Below, one piece after another: positions 20,271 to 28,863 of a stretch of 64,000 nucleotides of DNA (the first letter of the stretch is position 1; each line of letters opens with the position of its first letter). The stretch spans positions 62,001-126,000 of the forward strand of contig CAJJBV010000002.1 in NCBI GenBank assembly GCA_905182525.1, written 5' to 3'. Source of the DNA: Cryomorphaceae bacterium (GTDB taxonomy: Bacteria; Bacteroidota; Bacteroidia; Flavobacteriales_D; Parvicellaceae). Both the position numbers and the translations under genes were made by a program. The notes beneath the pieces were generated by a model, which worked only from the letters and a program-made list of their open reading frames with translations, was not told the origin of the DNA and made no database searches.

Positions 20271-20278
20271 TACTTTTG
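20271..20278 (+). promoter_or_regulatory. Possible -7 promoter box for the ALDH7 gene
   Basis: TACTTTTG matches TAnnTTTG and lies 25 bases before the aldehyde dehydrogenase start. The only TTTG upstream (20253-20256) is closer than the usual -33 spacing, so support is limited. Confidence 0.3.
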
Positions 20279-20303
20279 TTTTTTTGTAATTATAAATAAT
20301 CAT

Positions 20304-21839
20304 ATGGATATTAAAAAGACTTTAATCTCATTAGGAATTGAATCAACTAACTCAGGGGCTTCAATAGGTGGTAATTGGTTAAATACTAACGGTGAAAAAA
20401 TAATTTCTTACTCTCCTGTAGATGGCAAGGAAATTGGTAGTATTATTTCAGCAAGTGAGCAAGATTATCATCAATGTATAGACTCAGCAGTAGAAGCATT
20501 TTCAAATTGGAGAATGATGCCAGCGCCTCATAGAGGTGAAATCGTTAGACAATTTGGCGAAGCATTAAGGGCTAAAAAAGAAGATTTAGGCGCCTTAGTT
20601 TCTTATGAAATGGGGAAGTCATATCAAGAAGGTTTAGGTGAAGTCCAGGAAATGATTGACATATGTGATTTTGCAGTGGGACTATCAAGACAACTTCATG
20701 GACTAACAATGCACTCTGAAAGACCATTACATAGAATGTATGAACAATATCATCCATTAGGTATTGTTGGTATAATTTCAGCATTTAATTTTCCGGTGGC
20801 AGTTTGGGCCTGGAATACTGCTTTGGCATGGATATGTGGAGATGTTTGTATTTGGAAACCATCTGAAAAAGCTCCTCTTTGCGGAGTAGCTTGTCAAAAA
20901 ATTATTGCTGAAGTTTTGGAAAACAACAAACTCCATGGAGGAATTTCTACTATAGTTATTGGCGGAGCAGAAATCGGGAAATTAATGTCTTCTGATAAAA
21001 GAATACCATTAATCTCTGCCACTGGATCTACAAGGATGGGAAAATCAGTTGGTGAAGTTGTTGGAGGAAGATTAGGGAAATCACTTTTAGAACTAGGTGG
21101 TAATAATGCTGTTATACTCACCCCTAATGCTGATTTAAAAATGGTTATTCCAGCATTGGTTTTCGGAGCTGTAGGAACCACAGGACAAAGATGTACTTCA
21201 ACAAGAAGATTAATAATTCATCAAAGTATTTATAACGATGTTAAGGCAGCCTTAGTAAACGCATATGGGCAATTAAAAATAGGAAATCCTTTAGATGAAT
21301 CTAATCATGTTGGACCGTTAATCGACCAAGAAGCTGTTAAAATGTATTTAAATGCAATTGAAAATGCAAAACAAGAAGGTGGAAACGTAATTGTTGAAGG
21401 TGGTCAACTTAAAGGAGAAGGATATGAGAGTAATTGTTATGTTAAGCCAGTAATTATTGAAGCAGAAAATAGTTTTAAAATAGTACAGCACGAAACTTTT
21501 GCACCAATTTTATATTTGATAAAATACAACGGAGATGCCAATGAAGCTATTGCACTTCAGAACGATGTTCCTCAGGGTTTATCATCTGCAATTATGACTA
21601 CTGATATGAGAGAGCAGGAAGCATTTTTATCACATCAAGGGTCAGATTGTGGAATTGCTAATGTGAATATAGGAACTTCAGGCGCTGAAATAGGAGGAGC
21701 TTTTGGTGGAGAAAAAGAAACTGGAGGCGGTAGAGAATCTGGTTCTGATGCTTGGAAAGTCTATATGAGAAGGCAAACTAACACTATAAATTGGGGAACA
21801 TCTTTACCTTTAGCACAGGGAATAAAATTTGAACTTTAA
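20304..21839 (+). CDS. Aldehyde dehydrogenase, ALDH7 (aminoadipate-semialdehyde) type
   Basis: A 511-residue NAD-dependent aldehyde dehydrogenase. The Rossmann-side motif GSTRMGKSVGE, the catalytic Glu in LELGGNNA (about 264) and nucleophile Cys in TGQRCTSTRR (about 298) are present. The C-terminal run from GGAFGGEKETGGGRESGSDA onward is characteristic of the ALDH7/antiquitin branch, which oxidises 2-aminoadipate 6-semialdehyde (piperideine-6-carboxylate) in lysine catabolism. It stands alone, with no other lysine degradation gene nearby. It shares its stop codon with trpS through TTAA. Confidence 0.92.
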   Translation: MDIKKTLISLGIESTNSGASIGGNWLNTNGEKIISYSPVDGKEIGSIISASEQDYHQCIDSAVEAFSNWRMMPAPHRGEIVRQFGEALRAKKEDLGALVSYEMGKSYQEGLGEVQEMIDICDFAVGLSRQLHGLTMHSERPLHRMYEQYHPLGIVGIISAFNFPVAVWAWNTALAWICGDVCIWKPSEKAPLCGVACQKIIAEVLENNKLHGGISTIVIGGAEIGKLMSSDKRIPLISATGSTRMGKSVGEVVGGRLGKSLLELGGNNAVILTPNADLKMVIPALVFGAVGTTGQRCTSTRRLIIHQSIYNDVKAALVNAYGQLKIGNPLDESNHVGPLIDQEAVKMYLNAIENAKQEGGNVIVEGGQLKGEGYESNCYVKPVIIEAENSFKIVQHETFAPILYLIKYNGDANEAIALQNDVPQGLSSAIMTTDMREQEAFLSHQGSDCGIANVNIGTSGAEIGGAFGGEKETGGGRESGSDAWKVYMRRQTNTINWGTSLPLAQGIKFEL

Positions 21840-22813
21840 ATATTATATCCTAATGTTTTTCTAAATCTATTTAAGGTGGTATTTGCCACCTTTTTTGCTT
21901 TTTCTGCACCTTTAATTAAGACGGATTCAACCTCAGATGGATTATTTAAATAGTAATTAAACTTTTCTCTTTGTGGAGCAAATGAATTCACTAACTCATC
22001 AACAAGCTCTTTTTTTGCGTGCCCCCAGCCATACCCTCCAGCTTTTAAATTTTCTTTCATTTTTAAGCTTTTTTCAGATGAAGCTATAAGTTGAAATAAT
22101 TGGTAAACAGTAGAACTTTGAGGATCTTTAGGAGCTTCTAAAGGGGTGTCATCGGTAATGATATTCTTATTAATAATTTTTTTAATTTGTTTTGGATCTT
22201 GAAAAAGATCTATTGTATTTTCTCTGGATTTACTCATTTTTTCCCCATCTGTCCCTGGAATTAATTGTGTATTTTCTTGCAATTTAACTTCTGGAATTAC
22301 AAATATTTCCCCGTATTTATTATTAACTCTAGAGGCTACATCTCTAGTCATTTCTAGATGCTGGAGCTGATCTTTTCCAACGGGAACATAATTAGCATCA
22401 TACAATAATATATCTGAAGCCATTAACATTGGATAGGTAAAAAGTCCCGAATTAATATCTTCTAAACGGTCTGATTTATCTTTAAAAGAATGGGCTAGCT
22501 TTAATCTTTGATATGGAAAAAAACAGTTTAAATACCATGCGAGTTCAGTACACTCTGGGACATCAGACTGCCTGTAAAAAGTAGTTTTATTTGGATCTAG
22601 ACCACATGCTAACCAAGCGGCTGCAACCTGCAAAGTGTTTTCACTAAGAGTTTTTGGATTCTTAATTTGTGTTAAAGAGTGAAGGTCTGCGATAAAAAGA
22701 AAAGAATCATTTTCGGGATTATTTGCTAATTCAATAGCTGGAATAATTGCACCTAGTATATTTCCCATGTGAGGTCTTCCTGTGCTTTGTACGCCAGTTA
22801 AAATTCTTGACAT
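21836..22813 (-). CDS. trpS: Tryptophan--tRNA ligase
   Basis: Class I synthetase of 325 residues that charges tRNA-Trp. The HIGH-like segment TGRPHMGNILGAI is at about residues 11-23 and the KMSKS loop (GEKMSKSREN) at about 193. Length and domain order are normal. The 3' end of the gene encodes, on the opposite strand, the hairpin that probably terminates the convergent aldehyde dehydrogenase transcript. Confidence 0.96.
   Translation of the reverse strand: MSRILTGVQSTGRPHMGNILGAIIPAIELANNPENDSFLFIADLHSLTQIKNPKTLSENTLQVAAAWLACGLDPNKTTFYRQSDVPECTELAWYLNCFFPYQRLKLAHSFKDKSDRLEDINSGLFTYPMLMASDILLYDANYVPVGKDQLQHLEMTRDVASRVNNKYGEIFVIPEVKLQENTQLIPGTDGEKMSKSRENTIDLFQDPKQIKKIINKNIITDDTPLEAPKDPQSSTVYQLFQLIASSEKSLKMKENLKAGGYGWGHAKKELVDELVNSFAPQREKFNYYLNNPSEVESVLIKGAEKAKKVANTTLNRFRKTLGYNI
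21873..21896 (+). terminator. Rho-independent terminator for the ALDH7 gene
   Basis: Stem AAGGTGG (21873-21879), loop TATTTG, stem CCACCTT, then a run of T. It lies 33 bases past the ALDH7 stop and wholly inside the 3' coding end of trpS. Confidence 0.8.
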
Positions 22814-22863
22814 TTTAATTTTTTAGTATGATTTAGTAAATATAATTTGAATTTAGATAATTA

Positions 22864-23097
22864 CTAAAACCATTTTAAAATCTTTTTTCCAAATAACGAA
22901 AAAACTAATTTTAACCACCATAATAAAAGTAGTGGAAAAACTAATATTACTAATTTATTATATTCTAATGCCTTAAATAATTCAAAATGCATTAGGTGCA
23001 TGATTGCTCTCGTCATTCCACATCCGTAGCATTCTAAATCAAAAAAAACAACTGAAAAACAAGCACTTTGTCCTTGGTCAAAATAGTCAGCTGGCAA
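22864..23097 (-). CDS. DUF2752 membrane protein, start disrupted
   Basis: Contains the DUF2752 signature C-x-G-C-G-M-T-R-A (CYGCGMTRAIMHL) followed by a second membrane helix. The stated start is a TTG; the open frame runs upstream to 23166 and encodes the family's first membrane helix, but contains no ATG. An ATG at 23170 is one base out of frame, and the two frames meet across a run of four A. That ATG overlaps the end of the TM2 remnant, as expected for the ancestral start. So this is probably a real gene carrying a one-base insertion near its start, or a homopolymer error. Function of the family is unknown. Confidence 0.6.
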   Translation of the reverse strand: MPADYFDQGQSACFSVVFFDLECYGCGMTRAIMHLMHFELFKALEYNKLVILVFPLLLLWWLKLVFSLFGKKILKWF

Positions 23098-23159
23098 AAA
23101 GAATAAAGATAGAGAAGTTATTATTAGCTCTATAATAATAAAGAATTTTAGATTAATTA

Positions 23160-23475
23160 TTAATTTTCATATCTATCAGTAAGTAATTTTATTAAATTAA
23201 TTATAAGACATATTTCATATAATCCAACTGTAAATAGCTATAAGAAACCCTTTCCAATTTGACCTAAGTAAAATTTGTGAGCACCCAATGCTCCAACTAA
23301 TAAAAGTAAAATTAAAGCAACTGTTTTTTTTGTCCTGAAACAGGAGCTTTTTACCAGACTTGACAAGCGTTTTAATAGCTTCTTTTAATTCTTTTTTATT
23401 AGATTAAATTCTTTTTTTAAATCTTTTATTGAAACAGGAGCATTAATATTAATAATCTTATTAGATTTATTTCAT
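23160..23475 (-). pseudogene. Decayed TM2-domain gene
   Basis: The minus strand encodes a clear TM2 domain: a hydrophobic helix, then GALGAHKFYLGQIGKGFL, then a TAG stop (23238-23240), and then in the same frame LFTVGLYEICLIINLIKLL up to a TAA at 23160. Upstream pieces (for example KELKEAIKTLVKSGKK) sit in other frames, so at least two frame shifts and one nonsense codon separate the parts. TM2 genes often neighbour DUF2752 genes in Bacteroidota, which supports the identification. This explains most of the 565 bases between 23098 and 23662; the rest is AT-rich with nothing recognisable. Confidence 0.75.
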
Positions 23476-23662
23476 TAATTAATAAACTATTTAGTTTATT
23501 TTTATGTGGATAGTTCTAAATTCTTAAATGTATATTTAAGTATTATTTATTATCCAATCTCTAATTAAACATTTATTTACATATTTAATTTTCTTTTTAA
23601 TTTCAATTAAAGGAGAGACTCAATTAATTTATAGAAAAGTTAATGATATTTCAATTGAAATT

Positions 23663-24463
23663 ATGTCCTTTAACTTTCGAAATGCTGATTCATTAATTAA
23701 CATAATTGAAAAAGAGTCTAGAAATGATTATTTATTTATTCAATTAAAAACTAATTATTATTGGTGGATTTTAATTACTGGAAACGATAATGAAAATATT
23801 AGGGCTTTAATTCAATCTAATGCTAAAAACACTCTCTCTAATACTAGAATATACAACGACACTAAAAGAGAATGTTTTTGGAGCTCTGAGTTCAGTCACT
23901 TTATTTCTCATGGTTATTTAACAAGGTTACACACTTTATCTAAAAACTATTTGCAATTACTTTCTCATTCTAAAAGCATGTTAAATATTATTGAGAAAAC
24001 ACTAATTAAAGTTGATGATTGCGATTGTTTTAAATTTACAACTGGTTTATTTCATTACTTCATTGAATATGCAAGAAATGAAAGTAATTTTTTTAAAGCA
24101 GGTTTATTGTTTTATCCAGAATCTAATTCAGGATACGGTATTAAGTTATTAAATGAAGCTGCTAAAAGCGAAAATTTAATAATTAGTGCTGAAGCAAATT
24201 ATTTTTTAGCAAGAATATATCATGATAATGAACAGAAAATAAATAGGGCTATTTATCATTACAATATTTTAACAAAATTATATCCTAATAATTTAATTTA
24301 TTTATACTACGAACTAAATGCAATGATTAAAGCCAACTATTCAGAGGAGGTTTTACTAGAAAAAAAACAAAAAGCAATGCTGTCAATTAATAATAATTCA
24401 CAATTAGTTTTGAATCAATCCAATTATTTTAAAAATATTTTTGAGGAAATAAAATTTGAATAA
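23663..24463 (+). CDS. Hypothetical TPR-like protein, start codon apparently lost
   Basis: A 266-residue, helix-rich protein with a TPR-like C-terminal half (AEANYFLARIYHDNEQKINRAIYHYNILTKLYP). The ATG given is probably not the ancestral start. The frame is open back to 23540 and those codons encode a typical signal peptide (hydrophobic LFTYLIFFLISIKGETQ), but with no ATG, GTG or TTG in a suitable place. Either a rare start such as ATT is used or the start was lost. It adjoins two other damaged genes. Function unknown. Confidence 0.5.
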   Translation: MSFNFRNADSLINIIEKESRNDYLFIQLKTNYYWWILITGNDNENIRALIQSNAKNTLSNTRIYNDTKRECFWSSEFSHFISHGYLTRLHTLSKNYLQLLSHSKSMLNIIEKTLIKVDDCDCFKFTTGLFHYFIEYARNESNFFKAGLLFYPESNSGYGIKLLNEAAKSENLIISAEANYFLARIYHDNEQKINRAIYHYNILTKLYPNNLIYLYYELNAMIKANYSEEVLLEKKQKAMLSINNNSQLVLNQSNYFKNIFEEIKFE

Positions 24464-24555
24464 ATAGTATTTAAAGTAGGTGTATTAACGTATAATCACA
24501 TAATTATTTATGATTTATGATAAATATGTTATAAATTAATTAAAAATTAAATATA

Positions 24556-25107
24556 ATGTTAAAAATCTTTAGAAATAATTATCTCTCAAAAACACTAAGT
24601 ATCTTCTTAGCATTCAACGTAATAATACTAACTTCAAGTTTTAGTTTTGTCCCGAAAAAAGTTAAAATTCCTGCTGGAACATTAGTAACTTTAAGATTAA
24701 TACAAAGTGTAAGCTCTACCGATTGTAGTGAAGGTGATATAGTTAATTTATCTGTTTTATATGATGTTAAATCCAATGACAAAACATTGATTACAGCTGG
24801 AACAAGAGCAACTGGTATAGTTTCTTTATGTACTGCTTCGAAAGGCCAAGGTAAGCCCGGAGAAGTAGGAGTTGATATTTCAAATTTAAGAATAAATGGT
24901 TCTACAATCCCATTATCTAGTTCGCCTATAAAAAATAAAGGAGAGGATAAAACTACTTTAGCATGGGGTATTGGAATAGGGGCCTGTGTTTTATTATTTG
25001 GGATTGGAATAGTAGCAGTATTTTTTATTAAGGGCGGAGACGGAGTGCTGAAATCAGGGAAAATTATTGAAGGTAATGTTGTTACGGATACAGAAATTAA
25101 TCTCTAA
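24556..25107 (+). CDS. Secreted/membrane-anchored hypothetical protein
   Basis: A 183-residue protein with an N-terminal signal or anchor (about 12-30). A beta domain follows that starts IPAGTLVTLRLIQSVSS, continues through GDIVNLSV and AGTRATGIVS, and is a widespread periplasmic pattern of unknown role. A second membrane helix (about 135-160) precedes a short tail. It is transcribed toward the YidD operon and its stop codon overlaps the last gene of that operon by four bases. Whether it belongs functionally with that operon is unknown. Confidence 0.65.
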   Translation: MLKIFRNNYLSKTLSIFLAFNVIILTSSFSFVPKKVKIPAGTLVTLRLIQSVSSTDCSEGDIVNLSVLYDVKSNDKTLITAGTRATGIVSLCTASKGQGKPGEVGVDISNLRINGSTIPLSSSPIKNKGEDKTTLAWGIGIGACVLLFGIGIVAVFFIKGGDGVLKSGKIIEGNVVTDTEINL

Positions 25108-25943
25108 TTATTATTATCTAGATTAATAATATTATTCAGATCAATTATTGTCTTATTTGTAATCAACTTGTTTTTTTCTTCAGCAAAATTAATGGCATTT
25201 ATTACACCTCCTATGTAATATCGTTGATAGTAAGGGAACACGCTAAGTATTGCGTCTATAAAGGAATATCTAATAGAGATTATTGTAAACACAGATAGAG
25301 CTGTTGTTGTTAGTAAAAGTGAGTTTAGTCCTGAACTAAAATTGCCTGAATATACCTGACCGGACCCAGGGAGAACCATGCTTAAAGTAGAAGCTACTTT
25401 TGGATTTGTTCTTCTAATCTTTTTTTCTAAACGAGAAAATGAGCTTTCAACTTGATTAATATTTGAGTCTGAAAACTCATTAATTTTCAAAAAATATTTT
25501 TTTGACGACTCAATGTCTCCCTTGTACAAATAAATAATAAATAAATAATAATTTTTTCTGGATTTAAAGTAATTATTAATTTCTTTTATATTTAAAATTT
25601 CAATTACAGCATATTCGTATTTCTCTTGTGACATATAACATTTTGCCATTTCAAAACACACCTCATTTTTCAGACTATCTTTTGTAAGAAGATTATATAT
25701 TAACGAGTAGTGAACTAATGCATTATCATAGGATTTTGTTTTATAGTAACTATCTGCTAGGTAATTTAAATTTGTAATATTATCAGACTCAAAAAAAGCA
25801 ATTCTCTTAAAGTAAGGAATACATAGATCATAATTTTCTGACTCAAAATTATTTGATGCAAATTGAAAAGATTCAGTCTGGTTTTGACTTGTCAAACTTA
25901 CAGATGATAAAAAACTAATTAAATATATTATCCAATTTTTCAT
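25104..25943 (-). CDS. TPR protein with C-terminal PGSGxxYxG membrane domain (copy 2)
   Basis: A 279-residue protein: signal peptide about 1-20, TPR-like helices about 25-175, then LPGSGQVYSGNFSSGLNSLLL (about 192-212) leading into a hydrophobic membrane region. The same layout appears in the gene just upstream, so the two are distant paralogues. The PGSG-x-x-Y-x-G segment resembles that of DUF5683-type proteins. It is the last gene of the operon and overlaps its predecessor by 29 bases. Function unknown; envelope location is inferred. Confidence 0.65.
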   Translation of the reverse strand: MKNWIIYLISFLSSVSLTSQNQTESFQFASNNFESENYDLCIPYFKRIAFFESDNITNLNYLADSYYKTKSYDNALVHYSLIYNLLTKDSLKNEVCFEMAKCYMSQEKYEYAVIEILNIKEINNYFKSRKNYYLFIIYLYKGDIESSKKYFLKINEFSDSNINQVESSFSRLEKKIRRTNPKVASTLSMVLPGSGQVYSGNFSSGLNSLLLTTTALSVFTIISIRYSFIDAILSVFPYYQRYYIGGVINAINFAEEKNKLITNKTIIDLNNIINLDNNN

Positions 25944-26691
25944 TTAAATGCTTTTGTAATTTTTTATTTCTAGTTTTAGCTGATTTATAAGATCCATGTA
26001 TATTCCCAAGATAAAAACTTAATCCTGCAAATGAATAAACCCATCCAAAACCACTTTTAACACCTCTCTTTTTAAATCCCCTGTAAGACAAATAAGAATT
26101 CAATCCAACAAATAAAAAAGAAATAATTCCATCTTTTTTATACCCTGCATATAACTTTCCAGAACCAGGCAATATTGATGAAGCTATTCCAGCTATAATT
26201 GGGCTCTTTTTCTTATACATATTTCTATATAACAATGCACTTTTTAATTTAGGAAAATCTTCTAATTTGGCTGACTGAATTAAACTATCGTCTAAAATAT
26301 TTAATGACAGTTTTAATTTCATACATGTCTGAGAATTACAATTAGATAATTCTTTAAAAAGAGTATCAAAATTTCTATTTAAAAAAAGTAATTTCAGATA
26401 TTCATCTAAAACTTCTTTATTATATTCATTTTGACTTAATGATTTATAAGATGAAATTCCTTTTGAGTAATTTTTTGATTTATTGGCTGAAATCAAATAT
26501 TTTTTGAGAATGATATTATCATCATTTAACAGCTTTGAATATTCATTCATTGCTAGTTCATAATCGAAATTATTAAATAAATAATTAGCATATTTCAAAG
26601 TATTTTCTGAACTGAAATAATTATCTGATTGTCCAATATAGGAGAATACGCATATAAAAAGTGATAATATTAAATTACAAAACCGGATCAT
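25915..26691 (-). CDS. TPR protein with C-terminal PGSGxxYxG membrane domain (copy 1)
   Basis: A 258-residue protein with a signal peptide (about 1-20), weak TPR-like helices to about 150, and the segment LPGSGKLYAGYKKDGIISFLF (about 172-192) followed by a membrane region and a basic tail. It overlaps the YidD gene by 17 bases and the next TPR gene by 29 bases, so translation is probably coupled. The fixed association with a YidD-like protein suggests work on membrane proteins or the outer envelope, which is inference. Confidence 0.65.
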   Translation of the reverse strand: MIRFCNLILSLFICVFSYIGQSDNYFSSENTLKYANYLFNNFDYELAMNEYSKLLNDDNIILKKYLISANKSKNYSKGISSYKSLSQNEYNKEVLDEYLKLLFLNRNFDTLFKELSNCNSQTCMKLKLSLNILDDSLIQSAKLEDFPKLKSALLYRNMYKKKSPIIAGIASSILPGSGKLYAGYKKDGIISFLFVGLNSYLSYRGFKKRGVKSGFGWVYSFAGLSFYLGNIHGSYKSAKTRNKKLQKHLNEKLDNIFN

Positions 26692-27046
26692 ACAGTAGAT
26701 TAGATGTTTTATGAATATGGTAATCCTTTCTGTTTAATCCGTTACACCTTGTAAGTCTATCAAAAGTGTTAAATAAGCCTTTTAAAAATCCTAATTTTTG
26801 AAAAGACTGAGTTCCGTATACAGAACAAGATGGATAAAAATTACAATCTCCGGAATCCTGAGATGAAATAAATTTTTTATAAAATGAAAACAATCCATAG
26901 GATGTGCTTTTGTCTTTTTTAACATTATAACTAGTAATAACATTTTCTTCATTCAAACTTTGAGAAAAAGTAATGTCTTCTTTATTCTGAGCAAAAGAAA
27001 AGTTAATCAGAAAAATAAAACTCAGAACTATAATTTTTTTGGTCAT
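26675..27046 (-). CDS. YidD-family protein with signal peptide
   Basis: A 123-residue protein (ATG at 27046; a TTG one codon earlier is less likely). A signal peptide (about 1-19, ending NFSFAQ) and a linker precede a YidD domain: FYKKFIS, the Cys-containing CNFYPSCSVYG, the helix FQKLGFLKGLFNTFDRLTRC and N. YidD normally is a short cytosolic-side protein that assists YidC insertion; the export signal and about 30-residue linker here are additions. It overlaps the upstream gene by 44 bases and the downstream gene by 17. Confidence 0.82.
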   Translation of the reverse strand: MTKKIIVLSFIFLINFSFAQNKEDITFSQSLNEENVITSYNVKKDKSTSYGLFSFYKKFISSQDSGDCNFYPSCSVYGTQSFQKLGFLKGLFNTFDRLTRCNGLNRKDYHIHKTSNLLYDPVL

Positions 27047-27689
27047 CAAAATTATTGATTTTTATATTTTTATATGTAGTTATTTTGTACTCAGGTTTAT
27101 CATTAATAAACGCAATTTGAGTGATTTTAGATGGTATCATTAAGCCGTCAATATTAGTATAATCTTCAAAAAACTGTTTGCTAATAATAGACCCATCTGG
27201 ATGAAAACTTACAAGGCCAAATATTAATTTGTTTTTCTGACTCATTATAATTTTTCCCGACCTGTACTTTTTATTTTTAAACTTTGGCTCCCAAGTGGTA
27301 ATAATTTGGTCTTGGTCATTTTTAGTTTTAACCAGCTCATAAGAGCTAGAATTTAAACCATAATATTCCATTTGGCTATTTAACACTAAATTAAAAATAT
27401 TAAATTTTAAACCAGTTGTACTTTTATAATTTTCCACAACCTTATCATCAATTAACCTGTATACCATTGAATCGGTATATATCAAAACCTCCCTATTAGG
27501 AAACTTGATAGAATAATACATTGACGCTAGATTTTTATCGTAATACATTTTACCTGTTGTAATTCTGCTTGTCGAATCAATTTCCTTAATTGTAATTTCA
27601 GATTCAATTCTTGAAAATACTTTTTGTCCAATATATAAGAGCGGAGACAGAAATATTACAGAAAATAGTGTTAGTCTTAGAAATTTCAT
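27003..27689 (-). CDS. Secreted LolA-like hypothetical protein
   Basis: A 228-residue protein with a signal peptide (about 1-21). Its beta-rich body reads like a LolA/outer-membrane lipoprotein-sorting fold: repeated short strands, TGKMYYDKNLASMYYSIKFP, and a closing basic strand near IPSKITQIAF. The fold call is by eye only. Its ATG lies directly after the T-tract of a hairpin terminator, with no normal leader. It overlaps the YidD gene by 44 bases. A damaged second copy lies at 28363-28801. Confidence 0.65.
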   Translation of the reverse strand: MKFLRLTLFSVIFLSPLLYIGQKVFSRIESEITIKEIDSTSRITTGKMYYDKNLASMYYSIKFPNREVLIYTDSMVYRLIDDKVVENYKSTTGLKFNIFNLVLNSQMEYYGLNSSSYELVKTKNDQDQIITTWEPKFKNKKYRSGKIIMSQKNKLIFGLVSFHPDGSIISKQFFEDYTNIDGLMIPSKITQIAFINDKPEYKITTYKNIKINNFDDQKNYSSEFYFSD

Positions 27690-27690
27690 A

Positions 27691-27716
27691 AAAAAAAAGC
27701 TCGATTATTCGAGCTT
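27691..27716 (-). terminator. Hairpin terminator between small secreted gene and LolA-like gene (copy 1)
   Basis: Perfect 8-base inverted repeat AAGCTCGA / TCGAGCTT with a TTAT loop, followed on the minus strand by eight T. The LolA-like gene's ATG (27689) comes one base after the T-tract, so the structure could act as an attenuator for the YidD operon. Confidence 0.85.
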
Positions 27717-27736
27717 ATAGATTTAATTTATAATTT

Positions 27737-28189
27737 TTAATAATAATAATTATAATCCAACACGAGAGCTACTACCAATGCAATAACATCAAGTGCTATA
27801 GCGGATCCACAACCAATCCAGTAAGATTTTTTCTGGGATTGTTCTTTATCATTATTAGTAGCAACCACAAAAAGTCCTACTGGCCAGCAACAGAATCCCC
27901 AAGCAAAAGCTCCCCAATCCATATCGTCACTGGTAAAAGCGTTACGAACCATAAGGGAGGATTTATAGTTGGTGTCAAAAGAACTATTTAGAAGATTATT
28001 ATTTATAATTTTTCTATTTATTTCATCAATAGTAGAATTTTGATTTTGTGCTATTATATTTTCCACAACTTCTAAATCTGATAATTCAGTATTAATTTCA
28101 GAAAGGTCGTAAGAAAATAAATCAACATTAGATGCACTAGCTTTAAATATAAAAGCAAATGCTAAAACAACTGTAAAAATTCTTTTCAT
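27737..28189 (-). CDS. Small secreted WGFCCWP protein (copy 1)
   Basis: A 150-residue protein: signal peptide about 1-19, an acidic helical middle, then the hydrophobic, Cys-containing core DMDWGAFAWGFCCWPVGLFVVATN (given here only as its key parts DMDWGAF, WGFCCWP, GLFVV) at about residues 91-113, and a second hydrophobic helix to the end. The first 107 residues or so are nearly identical to the copy at 28864, but the tails differ. It heads a minus-strand unit ending in a hairpin terminator. Function unknown; the core may insert into a membrane. Confidence 0.65.
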   Translation of the reverse strand: MKRIFTVVLAFAFIFKASASNVDLFSYDLSEINTELSDLEVVENIIAQNQNSTIDEINRKIINNNLLNSSFDTNYKSSLMVRNAFTSDDMDWGAFAWGFCCWPVGLFVVATNNDKEQSQKKSYWIGCGSAIALDVIALVVALVLDYNYYY

Positions 28190-28362
28190 AATTTTTATTA
28201 ATGTAAATTAAATATAATAAAAAAATCTTGTTTACTAACAAATAATTTAATTTAAAATTTTCGTTGGTTTCTTAATGATGTTTTAAATTTTACTCAATGC
28301 TGGATTCTCTTGCAGATTTTTTTCAGATTAATTAATAATATATCTTAATATACAACATAATT

Positions 28363-28801
28363 TTTTTAGACCTGTACTTTTTATTTTTAAACTTTGGCTC
28401 CCAAGTATTAATAATTTGATCTTGGTCATTTTTAGTTTTAACCAGCTCATAAGAGCTAGAATTTAAACCATAATATTCCATTTGGCTATTTAATACTAAA
28501 TTAAAAATATTAAATTTGAAGCCATTTGTACTTTTATAATTTTCAGCAATTTTATCATCAATTAACCTTTATATCATTAAATCTGTATATACTACAACTT
28601 CATTACTGGGAAACTTGATAGAATAATATATTGCCCCAAAATTCTTATCATAGAACATTTTACTTGTTGTAATTCTACTTGTTGAATCAACTTCTTTAAT
28701 TGTAATTCCCCTTTCAATTCTTGAAAATGCTTTTTGAAGTCGAACCCTTTAGGGTCAAACATAAACATTACAGAAAATAGTATAAATCTAAGAAATTTTA
28801 T
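28363..28801 (-). pseudogene. Truncated second copy of the LolA-like gene
   Basis: Aligns along its length with the intact gene at 27003-27689, but it is broken four ways. The start codon is ATA (28799-28801) instead of ATG. The frame shifts near 28735 where unrelated bases replace the signal-peptide end. A codon for Tyr became TAA near 28570. The 3' third is missing beyond about 28370. It is a clear relic of the tandem duplication and cannot give a working protein. Confidence 0.85.
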
Positions 28802-28831
28802 AAAAAAAAAAGCTCGAATAATCGAGCTTTT
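28802..28831 (-). terminator. Hairpin terminator after small secreted gene (copy 2)
   Basis: Same stem as copy 1, AAGCTCGA / TCGAGCTT, with an ATAA loop and a run of T on the minus strand. The loop changed but both stem arms are unchanged between copies. Confidence 0.85.
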
Positions 28832-28863
28832 CATTAAGTGATTTATTATTTAATAAAGGTTAT

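Noticed and set aside
20894-21181. Open frame on the minus strand inside ALDH7
   Set aside because: Pro/Ser-rich shadow of the dehydrogenase core.
23170-23662. A non-coding RNA or regulatory region in the gap
   Set aside because: Most of it is explained by the TM2 remnant; no stable hairpins or conserved boxes were seen.
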